Assembly (NCBI RefSeq): GCF_003344965.1
Contig: NZ_CP031194.1
Location: 5,146,001 to 5,210,000, forward strand
DNA length: 64,000 nucleotides
Reading direction: 5' to 3'
Origin: Streptomyces paludis
Lineage (GTDB): Bacteria; Actinomycetota; Actinomycetes; Streptomycetales; Streptomycetaceae
A program made the translations under genes and the position numbers. The notes beneath the pieces are model-generated. The model was not told where the DNA came from, made no database searches, and was given only the letters and a program-made list of their open reading frames with translations. This document shows, piece after piece, positions 16,458 to 24,692 of the stretch. Numbering within the stretch: position 1 is the first letter of the stretch; the number at the start of each line of letters is the position of its first letter.

Positions 16458-16706
16458 ATGTCGAACATCACGCTGAAGGCCGCGACCGCCACCAAGGTCT
16501 ACGTCGGCACTTGGGCGAACACGGCGGTCACGGCGATGAAGACCCGCCGCGACAAGGGCCAGGGCGCTGTCGAGTACGTGGGTGTGATCGTGCTGGTGGC
16601 GCTGATCATCGCGGCGATCGTGGGCTCGGGTGTGGCGGAGACCATCGCGAACTCGCTCACCACCAAGGTCGGCGAGATCGTCGGTGGCGGCGGTGGCGGC
16701 GAGTGA
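16458..16706 (+). CDS. flp: Flp-type major pilin
   Basis: 82 residues. Leader to Gly34, then RDKG|QGAVEYVGVIVLVALIIAAIVG: Glu39 at +5 and Tyr40 at +6 are the Flp hallmark. The mature part is about 48 residues, ending in a Gly-rich tail, the usual size for Flp subunits. It is the presumed structural pilin exported by TadABC after cleavage by the prepilin peptidase at 22685. GGAGGA lies upstream of ATG 16458. Its TGA overlaps the GTG of the TadG-like gene. Confidence 0.9.
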   Translation: MSNITLKAATATKVYVGTWANTAVTAMKTRRDKGQGAVEYVGVIVLVALIIAAIVGSGVAETIANSLTTKVGEIVGGGGGGE

Positions 16707-17365
16707 CCGTTCGCAGGACCAGCGAGTCAGGGCAGGCCGCACCCATCTACATCACGATGGTGGCGGGCCTGCTCTTTCTCGCGCTCGCGTTCTTCGCGGT
16801 CGGCCAGGCCGGCGCGACTCGCAACAGCGCCCAGTCCGCGGCGGACGCCGCGGCTCTGGCCGCGGCCCAGGAATCCCGAGATGTGTTCCGCGCCGACCTG
16901 CTGGCGAATCTGCTGAACCCCGGTTTCCTTGACGGCATCTTCAACCGCAACCCGATCGGCACTCCCTTCGGCTGTGCCGCCGCGGCCCGTTTCGCGGATG
17001 AGAACAAGGCCGATCTGGAAGGCTGCGGCCGGTCCGGCGCGTACTCCTGGGGCTTCAAGGTCGACGTCGTCACCCAGAAGCCGGTGGGGGCCAGCATCCT
17101 GCCGGGCACGGAGACCAAGCACGCCAAGGCCCATGCCACGGCGATCGTCAAGCCCCGGTGCACTTTCGAGGCGGCTGAAGTGGAAGAGACACCGCCGGGG
17201 AACGGGGATGACCCGGTGGACGAGGACGACCCGGAGAATGCCGAACCGCAGTCACCGGGTGAACTCGTATGCGGCGGCAGAGGGAACTGGAAGATCGATC
17301 CGGAGCATCTCGATCTGCTTCCCGATATGGCCGACCTCTTCTCCGTCCGACTGGCCAAGGACTGA
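16703..17365 (+). CDS. TadG-like (Rv3654c-type) pseudopilin-related protein
   Basis: 220 residues. An N-terminal ESG|QAAPIYITMVAGLLFLALAFFAVGQAGATRNSAQSAADAAALAAA segment matches the TadE-like/TadG N-terminal family of actinobacteria; it has the prepilin Gly but lacks Glu at +5. The exported portion carries paired cysteines and an acidic Asp/Glu/Pro tract (about 160-185). GTG 16703 overlaps the flp stop, so it is translationally coupled to the pilin. A minor pilus or envelope-linking component is likely. Confidence 0.75.
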   Translation: MTVRRTSESGQAAPIYITMVAGLLFLALAFFAVGQAGATRNSAQSAADAAALAAAQESRDVFRADLLANLLNPGFLDGIFNRNPIGTPFGCAAAARFADENKADLEGCGRSGAYSWGFKVDVVTQKPVGASILPGTETKHAKAHATAIVKPRCTFEAAEVEETPPGNGDDPVDEDDPENAEPQSPGELVCGGRGNWKIDPEHLDLLPDMADLFSVRLAKD

Positions 17366-17399
17366 CCGGACCGCGAGCGAACGCAAAGGAACAGGACTC

Positions 17400-18014
17400 A
17401 TGAGTGTGTGGCACGGAGCGAAGGCGCGCAGGGCGGCGGGATCCGCCCTCGTCACTGTGGCGCTGACTGTTTCCCTCACCGCCTGTGGAGGCGACAGCGG
17501 GGACAGCGACAAGGACAAGGACCAGGGCGCGACTGCCGGCACGACGTCCTCCGCTTCTGGCGACGCGAAGCCCAAGGACGACGGTGGCGACGGCGGCGCG
17601 ACGGTGCCCGACACCAGCAAGACATTGGTGACGATCAATGGAACCAACGGGTTGCAGTTCGTCATCAACAGCGCGGACCGAGACGACGGCGGATTCCTGA
17701 CGGTGGCGGGAAGCATCAAGAACACCACAGGCTCGCAGCTCGCCGCCCCCATCGAGTGGAACGGGCAGGAGACCCAGGTTCGCCGAACCGGGCGGTCACT
17801 CGCCGGTATCACCTTGGTGGACAAGGGGGAGAAGAAGCGTTACTACGTGCTGCGGGACACTGATGGGTTCCCGTTGACCACCACAGGAATCACCTTCATC
17901 AAGGCAAACGCGAGCGTGAACTTCTTCGCCCAGTTCCCCGCTCCGCCCGAGTCCACGACCAAGGTCGACTTCCAGCTTCCCCTGATGCCCACCGCCACGA
18001 TTGAGATCTCCTGA
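17400..18014 (+). CDS. Lipoprotein of the flp operon
   Basis: 204 residues. Signal peptide with lipobox LTA-Cys29, a charged Gly/Asp/Lys linker (30-80), then a beta-sandwich-like domain (about 85-204) with NGLQFVINSADRDDGGFLTVAGSIKNTTG, resembling DUF4352-type immunoglobulin-like domains. It would be displayed outside the membrane. It lies 34 bases after the TadG-like gene and overlaps the OmpA-domain gene by one base (TGATG), giving one flp-tadG-lipoprotein-ompA unit. Confidence 0.75.
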   Translation: MSVWHGAKARRAAGSALVTVALTVSLTACGGDSGDSDKDKDQGATAGTTSSASGDAKPKDDGGDGGATVPDTSKTLVTINGTNGLQFVINSADRDDGGFLTVAGSIKNTTGSQLAAPIEWNGQETQVRRTGRSLAGITLVDKGEKKRYYVLRDTDGFPLTTTGITFIKANASVNFFAQFPAPPESTTKVDFQLPLMPTATIEIS

Positions 18015-18664
18015 TGGCTCCCACGACGCCCCAGGCGCTCCTCGCGGCCAGGCGTCCCGCCGCCACCGCTCTCGCCGCCGCCGTGCTCCTCGCCGGCGTG
18101 CAGTTCACGCTCGCGTCGGGCGCCCGTGCCGACGAGAGTCCGAGCACTCCGCCCGGCACCGAGTCGACGTCCCCGCCGCCCGAGGTGGACGGTAACGCGC
18201 CCGGTCTCAAGCTCCGTTCCGGTGCCACGCTTGCGCCGGCGAAGGTGCTGGACATCATCTCCGTCGTCGAGTCCGAGGGCGGCGACGAGCGCCGTGAGGA
18301 CACCAACGAGAACGTGAAGTTCGCGCTCCAGGCCGAAGTCCTCTTCGGCAAGGACAGCGCGACACTCAGCAGCCAGGCCAACGGCCGTATCGCCGCCATC
18401 GCCAACGAGATCAAGAAGCAGGGCACGACGAAGGTCCGTGTCTTCGGCTTCACGGACAACCTGGGCACGTACGCGCACGGCAAGGTGCTCTCCAAGCAGC
18501 GCGCCGACGCCGTTCAGAAGGTCCTCAACCAGCAGCTCAACGACCCCTCCATCACCTACGAGATCCGCGGTTACAGCGAGGACTACCCGATCGCGGACAA
18601 CAGCACGGAGGAAGGCCGCAAGAAGAACCGTCGCGTGGAGGTCTCCTTCCCACGCGGCGGTTAG
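18014..18664 (+). CDS. Secreted OmpA-family peptidoglycan-binding protein
   Basis: 216 residues. A signal peptide to about residue 40 (ASGARA) precedes an OmpA C-terminal domain (about 100-215), with VLFGKDSATLSSQANGRI, VFGFTDNLGTYAHGKVLSKQRADAV and the C-terminal NRRVEVSF. This fold binds diaminopimelate-type peptidoglycan, so the protein probably sits at the cell wall rather than in an outer membrane. As last gene of the flp unit, it could anchor or guide the pilus through peptidoglycan (inference). The start overlaps the lipoprotein stop. Confidence 0.85.
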   Translation: MAPTTPQALLAARRPAATALAAAVLLAGVQFTLASGARADESPSTPPGTESTSPPPEVDGNAPGLKLRSGATLAPAKVLDIISVVESEGGDERREDTNENVKFALQAEVLFGKDSATLSSQANGRIAAIANEIKKQGTTKVRVFGFTDNLGTYAHGKVLSKQRADAVQKVLNQQLNDPSITYEIRGYSEDYPIADNSTEEGRKKNRRVEVSFPRGG

Positions 18665-18877
18665 CGGCGGTTAGCAGCGGTTGGCCGCGGCGGTCAGTGG
18701 CGGTTCCGGAACCGCGGAACTGACGTAGAGGTATCGCGGCACACGCGACCGGAGAGGCCCGGTCCACGGCGGAGAGACACGACGCCGGGGGCCGGGCCTC
18801 TTTCGTGCCCTTCCCATGCCCTCCACGTTCCTTTCCGTGCCGGCCGCCCCTTTCCGCTCTCTTTTGAGCCCGTAGTT

Positions 18878-18903
18878 GGGCCCCAGGGCCCAGGACTGGG
18901 CCC
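18878..18903 (+). promoter_or_regulatory. GGGCCC triplet site C
   Basis: GGGCCC at 18878, 18886 and 18898 (steps 8 and 12). Compared with site D at 22634, 24 of 28 aligned bases agree. The third copy begins 17 bases before the -10 element TAATCT at 18915, so a bound protein would sit over the -35 region of the downstream gene. Confidence 0.55.
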
Positions 18904-18914
18904 GTTCGGGCGCC

Positions 18915-18920
18915 TAATCT
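18915..18920 (+). promoter_or_regulatory. -10 element TAATCT, leaderless start
   Basis: TAATCT ends 7 bases before ATG 18928 and there is no ribosome-binding site. Transcription is expected to start at or next to the A of the ATG. Confidence 0.5.
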
Positions 18921-18927
18921 CCCTCAT

Positions 18928-20379
18928 ATGTCGCCACTGGGGGTAGTGCGTCAGATTTGTCGTCGTGTACGCGTGGCCACGCCACGCACGGATGCCCGCC
19001 TGTTAGGGCTGCGCAAGGCGCAGCGCGGACAGGGAGCCATCGAGTACGTCGGCCTGGTGGCCGTTGTCGCCGGGATCGTCGCCGCGCTGGTGCTGACCGG
19101 GGTGGGGCCGGTCGTCGCCGATGGGATCCGTACGCAGGTGTGCCGCATCACCGGCGGTGACAACTGCGGTGGCACACAAGGCGGTGGCCAGGACGAGGAG
19201 GCGGGGTCTGCCCTTGACCCCGATCCCGCCCCCGTGACCGGCGGCGGAGACGTTGACGGAGACGGAGAGTCGGACGTCGACGCGGGCGACACACCGGCGA
19301 GCAGCCAGGCCCAGCTCGACTACGAAGCCGCGCTGAAGGAGCTTCAGGACGCCCAGGCCGCCGAGCAGGCCGACTCCGACAAGGCCAAGGAAGCCGCCAA
19401 AGAGCTGGCGAAGATCCTCGCCGACGAGCTGGGGATCACCGACGTGCTGGACTGTGTGACCAAGGGCGACATGGGCGCCTGCACCGAGACGCTCATCAAC
19501 GTCCTGCTCAACCTCGTCGGCGGCGCCGCCGGCAAGCTCGCCGCCAAGTACGGCGCGCCCTGGAAGTGGAAGAAGGCCGTTGAGCTGGTACGGACGCTGA
19601 AGAAGCACGGCGGCCAGCTGTACGACGGCATCACGGGCCTGATCAAGAACCGCAAGCGCGTCGGCAAGGCCGAGGAGAAGCTCGCCGACGCCCGCAAGGC
19701 CCTCGACGCCGAGAAACAGAAGAAACCCGGGGGAGGCACAGACAAGCCGGACGGCAAACCGGGCGACAAGCCGAAGGAGCAGCGGCCCGCCACCTGCCCG
19801 GTGAGCCGCGGCGCACCGCGCGGCACTCTTGTACTCCTCACCCACGGCGGTCGCGCGCCGAACACCCCCACGTTCCGCTTCGCCGGCCTCCGCACCCACT
19901 CCGCGGGTGTGGGCAAGACCGTCACCGTCGCCGTCAGCAACAGCTGCGAGTGGCCCGTCGCCGACAATGTGCCGGGGCCCGCAGCGGGCAAGACGCTGAG
20001 GCGGCCGCACCACCGGCACACCATCAAGGGATCGGTCGGCAGCGAGGTCAAGGAGTCGAACACCGTCATCCTCGACGGAATGCAGAAGAAGATCGACGAC
20101 GACATCAAGGGAATCGCCGAGGGGAGGGCGAAGCTCGACCCCGACGGGAACACATATCGCATCAACGGACGCAGTTACGAAGTGAAGTCGAACGGCACGG
20201 TCTTCCCGAAAGAGGGCCCCGGTCTCGTCAAACTGGATCGGGTCGAGTATTCGGCGCTTCAGCTGATAGCCAAAGGGGACGCCAAATCGCTCAAGCAGCT
20301 GGAGATGAATCCGAAGTTCAAGAACAATCCTCAGGCGGTCGAAAAGGCCCGCAGCATCTATGAGGGAACGTACTCGTGA
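18928..20379 (+). CDS. Prepilin-signal fusion protein with toxin-like C-terminus
   Basis: 483 residues. AQRG|QGAIEYVGLVAVVAGIVAALVL gives a Flp-type site at Gly34 with Glu39/Tyr40, the same numbering as Flp, supporting this start. An acidic linker and a coiled-coil Ala/Lys/Asp-rich region (about 120-280) follow, then a C-terminal domain (about 290-483). Its end, with GRAKLDPDGNTYRINGRSYE, NGTVFPKEGPGL and a helical tail, resembles C-terminal modules I remember from polymorphic toxins; I cannot name a family. A GTGA overlap couples it to the next gene, as toxin-immunity pairs often are. It lies downstream of GGGCCC site C. Passenger of the Tad machine is my inference; a pilus-linked adhesin is the alternative. 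Confidence 0.7.
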   Translation: MSPLGVVRQICRRVRVATPRTDARLLGLRKAQRGQGAIEYVGLVAVVAGIVAALVLTGVGPVVADGIRTQVCRITGGDNCGGTQGGGQDEEAGSALDPDPAPVTGGGDVDGDGESDVDAGDTPASSQAQLDYEAALKELQDAQAAEQADSDKAKEAAKELAKILADELGITDVLDCVTKGDMGACTETLINVLLNLVGGAAGKLAAKYGAPWKWKKAVELVRTLKKHGGQLYDGITGLIKNRKRVGKAEEKLADARKALDAEKQKKPGGGTDKPDGKPGDKPKEQRPATCPVSRGAPRGTLVLLTHGGRAPNTPTFRFAGLRTHSAGVGKTVTVAVSNSCEWPVADNVPGPAAGKTLRRPHHRHTIKGSVGSEVKESNTVILDGMQKKIDDDIKGIAEGRAKLDPDGNTYRINGRSYEVKSNGTVFPKEGPGLVKLDRVEYSALQLIAKGDAKSLKQLEMNPKFKNNPQAVEKARSIYEGTYS

Positions 20380-21263
20380 TCGTCATCTGCAATTTCCTGC
20401 TCAGCCGGTCCCTGACCCCGGCCGAGCAGGTCGCCGCCCTCGCGCGGGCGGTACGGCTCGATCCCGGCCGGGTCGATGTCCGTCACGCCGACAGCGACCA
20501 GACCGACCGCGACTGGGACGCGCCCGTCCTGTGTACGTACCACCCGGTGCGCGGCGATGTCGTGCAGAGCCTGGAGGTGCAGCTCCAGTCGGCGGCCCTG
20601 GCGCCGGGCGCCCCCGCCGACGAGGCCGCGCTGGCGGCGGAGTTCGCCCGGGGGGCCGGGGTCGCGGTGCTCTACCCGGACGACCGGATCGACCCGGAGA
20701 CGTACTGGCTGACGGCGCCCGACCTGGCTCGCGAAGCCCCCCGGACCGGTGTGGCTCCAGCGGTACGGGCCCGGCTTGTCGCCTCGGACGACGACCCGCC
20801 GACGTACACCGTCGACGCCGTCGAGACCCCCGTGGCGGCCTTCCCCCAGGCCCAAGTGGGCCCGCTCGCCGAGATCCTGCGCGCGGAGCCCGTACCGACC
20901 CCCGTGGCGGCGGCTGTCGCCGCGGCCGTCGGCCCGGACGGCGGCCCGGCCGCCGTATCGCTGCACATCTGGGAGCGGCTGGGACGGCGCATGGCGGCGG
21001 GCTGGCAGCCCGGGGGGCGCTACCTCCCCGAGCTGTACGCGGAGGCGCTGGCCGCCCGCGACCTCTTCGACGCGCAGGTGGCCCGCTGCGCCCCGGCCGA
21101 GCGGACGGCGCTGCTGAACGCCGTCACCGAGCTGGACGAGCTGTTCCGGACGCACACGGTGGACGACGGCGGAGCCGCCCTGCGCGCCGCGGGAGTACGG
21201 GCCGGGGCGAGCCCGTGGTGGCGCCGGGCGCCCGCGCAGCCGCCGTGGCCGTCCGGCGGCTGA
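20376..21263 (+). CDS. Unknown protein coupled to the prepilin-signal fusion gene
   Basis: 295 residues, cytoplasmic by composition, with no signal peptide or TM helix. GTG 20376 overlaps the upstream stop by four bases, so the two are made together. The N-terminus MIVICNFLLSRSLTPAEQV and the segment HPVRGDVVQSLEVQLQSAALAPG are not a family I recognise. The rest is Ala-rich helices ending in a Trp/Pro-rich tail. Candidate roles are an immunity protein for the fusion's C-terminal domain or a secretion chaperone; both are inferred only from the overlap. Confidence 0.65.
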   Translation: MIVICNFLLSRSLTPAEQVAALARAVRLDPGRVDVRHADSDQTDRDWDAPVLCTYHPVRGDVVQSLEVQLQSAALAPGAPADEAALAAEFARGAGVAVLYPDDRIDPETYWLTAPDLAREAPRTGVAPAVRARLVASDDDPPTYTVDAVETPVAAFPQAQVGPLAEILRAEPVPTPVAAAVAAAVGPDGGPAAVSLHIWERLGRRMAAGWQPGGRYLPELYAEALAARDLFDAQVARCAPAERTALLNAVTELDELFRTHTVDDGGAALRAAGVRAGASPWWRRAPAQPPWPSGG

Positions 21264-21309
21264 CCGGAACGGATCGGGAGTGAGCACCGAGCGACGAGGG
21301 AGACCGTAC

Positions 21310-22122
21310 ATGCACAACGAGACGCACCGGACGCGGAACCGGAACCGGACGTGCCGGGCCGTCGCGAGCGCGGTGGCGGTAGTGCTGGCGCTGGGGCTCG
21401 CGGGAGCCTGCGGCGGCGGTACGGAGACGAAGAGGGACTCGGCACCCACCACCCAGGAGCGGTCGAGCCCACCGGCGAACGCTGAGTCCGCCGAGTCCGC
21501 CAAGTCCGCGGAGGCGCTGCCCCCGCCCGCCCTCACCGGCATAGGCGCGAGCGACGGCAGAGTGCTGGACCAGCGCGCGCTGGACGCGGCGGTGCTCGCC
21601 GACGGGGATGTCCCGGGCTTCCGCGTCGCTCCGATGGACGCGCCGCCGCCCGGCGGCGAGAGCGCGGACACCGCCGCGTGCGCGCCCCTCACCGCCGTGA
21701 TCGGCGGCAGGCCGGAGCCGCGTGCGAAGGCCGTCGCCTACCGGCAGTTGACCGGCCCCGACAACGGTTCCCCGGCCGTCTCCGAGTTCCTCACCGCCCA
21801 CGGCACCAAGGACGCCACCGCGCTCGTCCGCGGGCTGCGCGCCGCCGTCGAGAGCTGCGCCGGCGGCTTCACCGCCAAGGGCGGCGACGACGGCCCGTCG
21901 ACCTATACGGCGGTGAAGCGGCTACGGGTGCCCGAGGTGGGGGACGACACGCTCGCCTACCAGGTCACGGGCGACTTCGGCGGTACGCCCGTACCGCTGG
22001 TGTTCCAGGTGGTACGGGTCGGCGGTACGGTCGCCACCTTCTACACCGCGAACCTCGACGGCGCGGCGACCCCCGAACTGCCCGAGGCCCTGCCCGCGGC
22101 CCAGGCGGCGAAACTCACGTAG
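21310..22122 (+). CDS. Secreted lipoprotein, third gene of the fusion operon
   Basis: 270 residues from ATG 21310 (GAGGGAG upstream). The signal peptide has the lipobox AGA-Cys34, followed by a Ser/Ala/Glu linker (to about 70) and a globular domain. This contains LTGIGASDGRVLDQRALDAAVLADGDVPGF and two well-placed cysteines (about 121 and 180). It is similar in layout to PknH-type or sensor-like extracellular domains of actinobacterial lipoproteins, without certainty. It lies 46 bases downstream of the fusion's partner gene and converges with the DUF192 gene. Confidence 0.7.
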   Translation: MHNETHRTRNRNRTCRAVASAVAVVLALGLAGACGGGTETKRDSAPTTQERSSPPANAESAESAKSAEALPPPALTGIGASDGRVLDQRALDAAVLADGDVPGFRVAPMDAPPPGGESADTAACAPLTAVIGGRPEPRAKAVAYRQLTGPDNGSPAVSEFLTAHGTKDATALVRGLRAAVESCAGGFTAKGGDDGPSTYTAVKRLRVPEVGDDTLAYQVTGDFGGTPVPLVFQVVRVGGTVATFYTANLDGAATPELPEALPAAQAAKLT

Positions 22123-22142
22123 CCGAACTCACGTTGCCGAAC

Positions 22143-22559
22143 TCACGCAGCCGGGCCCGCGGCGTCGTCGCGCTCGGCCTCAACCCCGCTCACGCTCCCG
22201 CTCCCGCTCCCGCTCACCGTCACCCGTCCCCCCGGCCTCAGCCCCCAGCGCGCCATCGCCCCGGCCTCGGCCTCCAGCACATGGCGGGCCTTCAGCCGGG
22301 GCAGCGGGAGCCGGCCCGGCTTGAGGGTGTGGACATCGACGACGTTCAACTCCTTGTCCAGATAGGCCACATCGATCGGGAACCGCATCCGGAAGGTGTG
22401 CACGCTATTGCACGGTGTGATCAGCAGCGCGCCCTCGATCCCGTCGCGTCCGAGCAGCCCGCGCCGCCGTGTCCCGTACGAAGCGGCGATCTCCAGGGCG
22501 ACCGTGGAGTCCCGCCCCTCGACCGTCAGCCGTCCGGTGCCATTCCGCCAAGTACCCAT
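22143..22559 (-). CDS. DUF192-family protein
   Basis: 138 residues from ATG 22559. Family features are ASYGTRRRGLLGRDGIEGALLITPCNSVHTFRMRFPIDVAYLDKELNVVDV, then KARHVLEAEAG. DUF192 proteins are small beta-folded proteins of unknown function; this one has no signal peptide. There is no ribosome-binding site; TACGGT (22571-22566) ends 6 bases before the ATG, so a leaderless transcript is likely. An in-frame extension upstream would run through the GGGCCC site and is rejected. It is divergent from the prepilin peptidase gene. Confidence 0.75.
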   Translation of the reverse strand: MGTWRNGTGRLTVEGRDSTVALEIAASYGTRRRGLLGRDGIEGALLITPCNSVHTFRMRFPIDVAYLDKELNVVDVHTLKPGRLPLPRLKARHVLEAEAGAMARWGLRPGGRVTVSGSGSGSVSGVEAERDDAAGPAA

Positions 22560-22633
22560 GGCCAGACCGTAACGCCCGCTCCGCGAGCCGTCGCCGTGTC
22601 CGGGCGTTTCTGGGTCCTGAGATGCGGCCGGTT

Positions 22634-22659
22634 GGGCCCCTGGACCCACGACCGGGCCC
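22634..22659 (+). promoter_or_regulatory. GGGCCC triplet site D upstream of prepilin peptidase
   Basis: GGGCCC at 22634, GGACCC at 22642 and GGGCCC at 22654 (steps 8 and 12). The third copy starts 18 bases before the -10 TAGGCT at 22672-22677, nearly the same geometry as site C. Confidence 0.55.
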
Positions 22660-22671
22660 AGCGGCCCGCCC

Positions 22672-22677
22672 TAGGCT
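22672..22677 (+). promoter_or_regulatory. -10 element TAGGCT, leaderless start of prepilin peptidase
   Basis: TAGGCT ends 7 bases before GTG 22685 and no ribosome-binding site is present, matching a leaderless promoter. Confidence 0.5.
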
Positions 22678-22684
22678 CGGTGTT

Positions 22685-23551
22685 GTGTACGCCACGCTGA
22701 TCGCCGCCGCCGCCCTGTGGGGCGCGGCCGCCGGAATCCCGCTGCCGCGCGCCGCCTACCGGCTCTCGGTCGAACCGGACGTTCCCTGGCGCGACACCTG
22801 CCCCGCCGGCCACACGCTCACCGGCCCCGCCCGGGGCTGGCTGGGCCGCCCGGTCTGCCCGCCCTGCGCCACCACGACGGCCCCGGTCGCCGGCACCCGA
22901 ACAGAAGCGCACACGAGCGCGGAAGCGTGCACGAGCGCGGAGGCGCGTACGGAGACAGCGACCGAGGCGGCCTCCGAGCCCGGCACCCCGGCACCGGCCG
23001 GCCCGCGCTACGGCGGGCTCGTCGCCGTCCCGCTCCTCACCGCTCTCGTCTGCGCCGTGCTCGCCGCCGGCACCGGGGCCCGCCCCGAACTCGCCGTATG
23101 GCTGCTGCTCACCCCGTTCGCCGTGCTGCTCGCGCTCGTGGACCGCCGGGTCCACCGGCTCCCCGACCAGGTGACCCTGCCGCTCGCCGCGGGGGCGGCG
23201 GTGCTGCTGGGCGCCGCCGCGCTGCTGCCCGGCGGTGCGGGATCGTATGCGACGGCGCTGCTCGGCGGTCTCGCGCTCGGTGGCTGCTACGTCGTGCTGT
23301 TCCTGATCAACCCGAACGGCCTGGGCTTCGGGGATGTGAAGCTCGCGCTCTCGCTCGGGGTCGCCCTCGGCTGGTACGGCTGGCTGGTGCTGTTCGTCGG
23401 GGCGTTCGCGGGGTTCCTGCTGGGGGCGGTGTACGGGGTCGGGCTGATGCTGCTGCGCCGGGCGGGCCGCAAGTCGGCCATCCCGTTCGGGCCGTTCATG
23501 ATCGTCGGCGCGCTGCTCGGCATCCTCCTGGGTGCCCTCGCCGCCGCCTGA
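22685..23551 (+). CDS. A24 prepilin peptidase (CpaA/TadV-type)
   Basis: 288 residues, membrane aspartic protease. The two catalytic aspartates are Asp153 in LALVDRRVHRLPD and Asp217 in the GFGDVKLAL motif. TM helices surround them (about 118-150, 163-180, 185-205, 220-255 and 265-288). The N-terminal cytoplasmic part contains Cys-x17+-Cys-x2-Cys, a reduced zinc-type cluster as in longer PilD proteins, then a Thr/Glu/Ala-rich insert (about 75-110). It should cleave Flp, both TadE proteins and the two fusion proteins of this window after the leader Gly. It is longer than short TadV peptidases. Confidence 0.85.
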   Translation: MYATLIAAAALWGAAAGIPLPRAAYRLSVEPDVPWRDTCPAGHTLTGPARGWLGRPVCPPCATTTAPVAGTRTEAHTSAEACTSAEARTETATEAASEPGTPAPAGPRYGGLVAVPLLTALVCAVLAAGTGARPELAVWLLLTPFAVLLALVDRRVHRLPDQVTLPLAAGAAVLLGAAALLPGGAGSYATALLGGLALGGCYVVLFLINPNGLGFGDVKLALSLGVALGWYGWLVLFVGAFAGFLLGAVYGVGLMLLRRAGRKSAIPFGPFMIVGALLGILLGALAAA

Positions 23552-23645
23552 CACGCCGACGCCCACGCCCACGCCCTGACGCGCGCCCGTACGTACGGGG
23601 AAAAGCGTTCGCGCCCCCGGCCGCCGCCCTGCCACCATCGCCGCC

Positions 23646-24518
23646 ATGGCCGACAGGACATCCCCCCGTACCTTCGACGAACTGGTCGCCGAGGCCGTCG
23701 CCGTCCCCGTCGACGGCTGGGACTTCTCCTGGTTCGACGGCCGCGCCACCGAGGCCCGACCGCCCTGGGGGTACGCGCGGGCGATGGGGGAGCGGGTGGC
23801 CCGTGCCACCGCCGTGCTGGATGTCCAGACCGGGGGCGGCGAGACCTTCGCCCGCGCCCTGGAACCGCTCGCCGCCGTACCCGACCGGCCCGCGACGGCC
23901 GTCGCCACCGAGGGGTGGCCGCCCAACGCCGTCCGGGCCGCCGCGCTGCTCCGGCCGCTGGGGGCCACGGTCGTGGCCGCCGCCGACGCGCCGACACTGC
24001 CGTTCGCGGACGGCGCCTTCGACCTGGTGGTGAGCCGGCACCCGGTCACGGTGTGGTGGGCGGAGATCGCCCGGGTCCTGCGGCCGGGCGGCACCTACTT
24101 CTCCCAGGAGGTCGGCCCGGCCAGCGTCTTCGAACTCGTCGAGTTCTTCCGCGGCCCGCGGTCCCCGGAGGAACGGTCCGGACGCGACCCCGAGCGGGCC
24201 GCGCGCGCCGCCCGGGCGGCCGGGCTCGACGTCGTCGACCTGCGTACGGCAGCCCTGCGCACCGAGTTCCACGACATCGGGGCCGTCGTCCACTTCCTGC
24301 GCAAGGTCGTCTGGATGGTGCCGGACTTCACCGTCGAGCGGTACCACGACCGGCTGGCGGAGCTGCACCGCCGGATCGAGGCCGAGGGGCCCTTCGTGGC
24401 GACGACGACGCGCTTCCTGATCGAGGCGGTCAAGCCCGCCGGGCCCGCCACGCCCGCCGCACCTCGCGGGCCAGACAGGCCCACCGGGCCCGTACCGCTC
24501 GTTCCGTACCACTCCTGA
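23646..24518 (+). CDS. Class I SAM-dependent methyltransferase
   Basis: 290 residues. A Rossmann methyltransferase core is visible: motif I ATAVLDVQTGGGETFARAL (about 55-75), acidic residue in VATEGWPPNAVRAA, motif with AADAPTLPFADGAFDLVVSRHPV and ARVLRPGGTYFSQEVG. It methylates an unidentified substrate. There is no ribosome-binding site; CACCAT ends 7 bases before ATG 23646, so the transcript may be leaderless. It ends before a strong terminator shared with the convergent aldo/keto reductase gene. Confidence 0.8.
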   Translation: MADRTSPRTFDELVAEAVAVPVDGWDFSWFDGRATEARPPWGYARAMGERVARATAVLDVQTGGGETFARALEPLAAVPDRPATAVATEGWPPNAVRAAALLRPLGATVVAAADAPTLPFADGAFDLVVSRHPVTVWWAEIARVLRPGGTYFSQEVGPASVFELVEFFRGPRSPEERSGRDPERAARAARAAGLDVVDLRTAALRTEFHDIGAVVHFLRKVVWMVPDFTVERYHDRLAELHRRIEAEGPFVATTTRFLIEAVKPAGPATPAAPRGPDRPTGPVPLVPYHS

Positions 24519-24692
24519 GCGTTACGGGACGGTGTGGCGCATACTCGCCACAGCCGGGTCCAGAGCGCCGGAAACCCCCCTTTTCCTGCGGTTATGCGAA
24601 GGGATTGGCCGCCCGGGACGCGCCCGGACACGGTCGGGTCGCGTTGAATCCCCCATCGACGCTCACGAAGGGTTATGGTGGAAACCCCCCCT

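Noticed and set aside
18014..18664. Outer-membrane porin
   Set aside because: It is only the OmpA C-terminal peptidoglycan-binding domain with a signal peptide; no beta-barrel is present and the organism appears monoderm.
2673..23551. Genomic island or mobile element carrying the tad locus
   Set aside because: No integrase, transposase, tRNA junction or flanking direct repeat was seen, and base composition is like the rest except for small patches.
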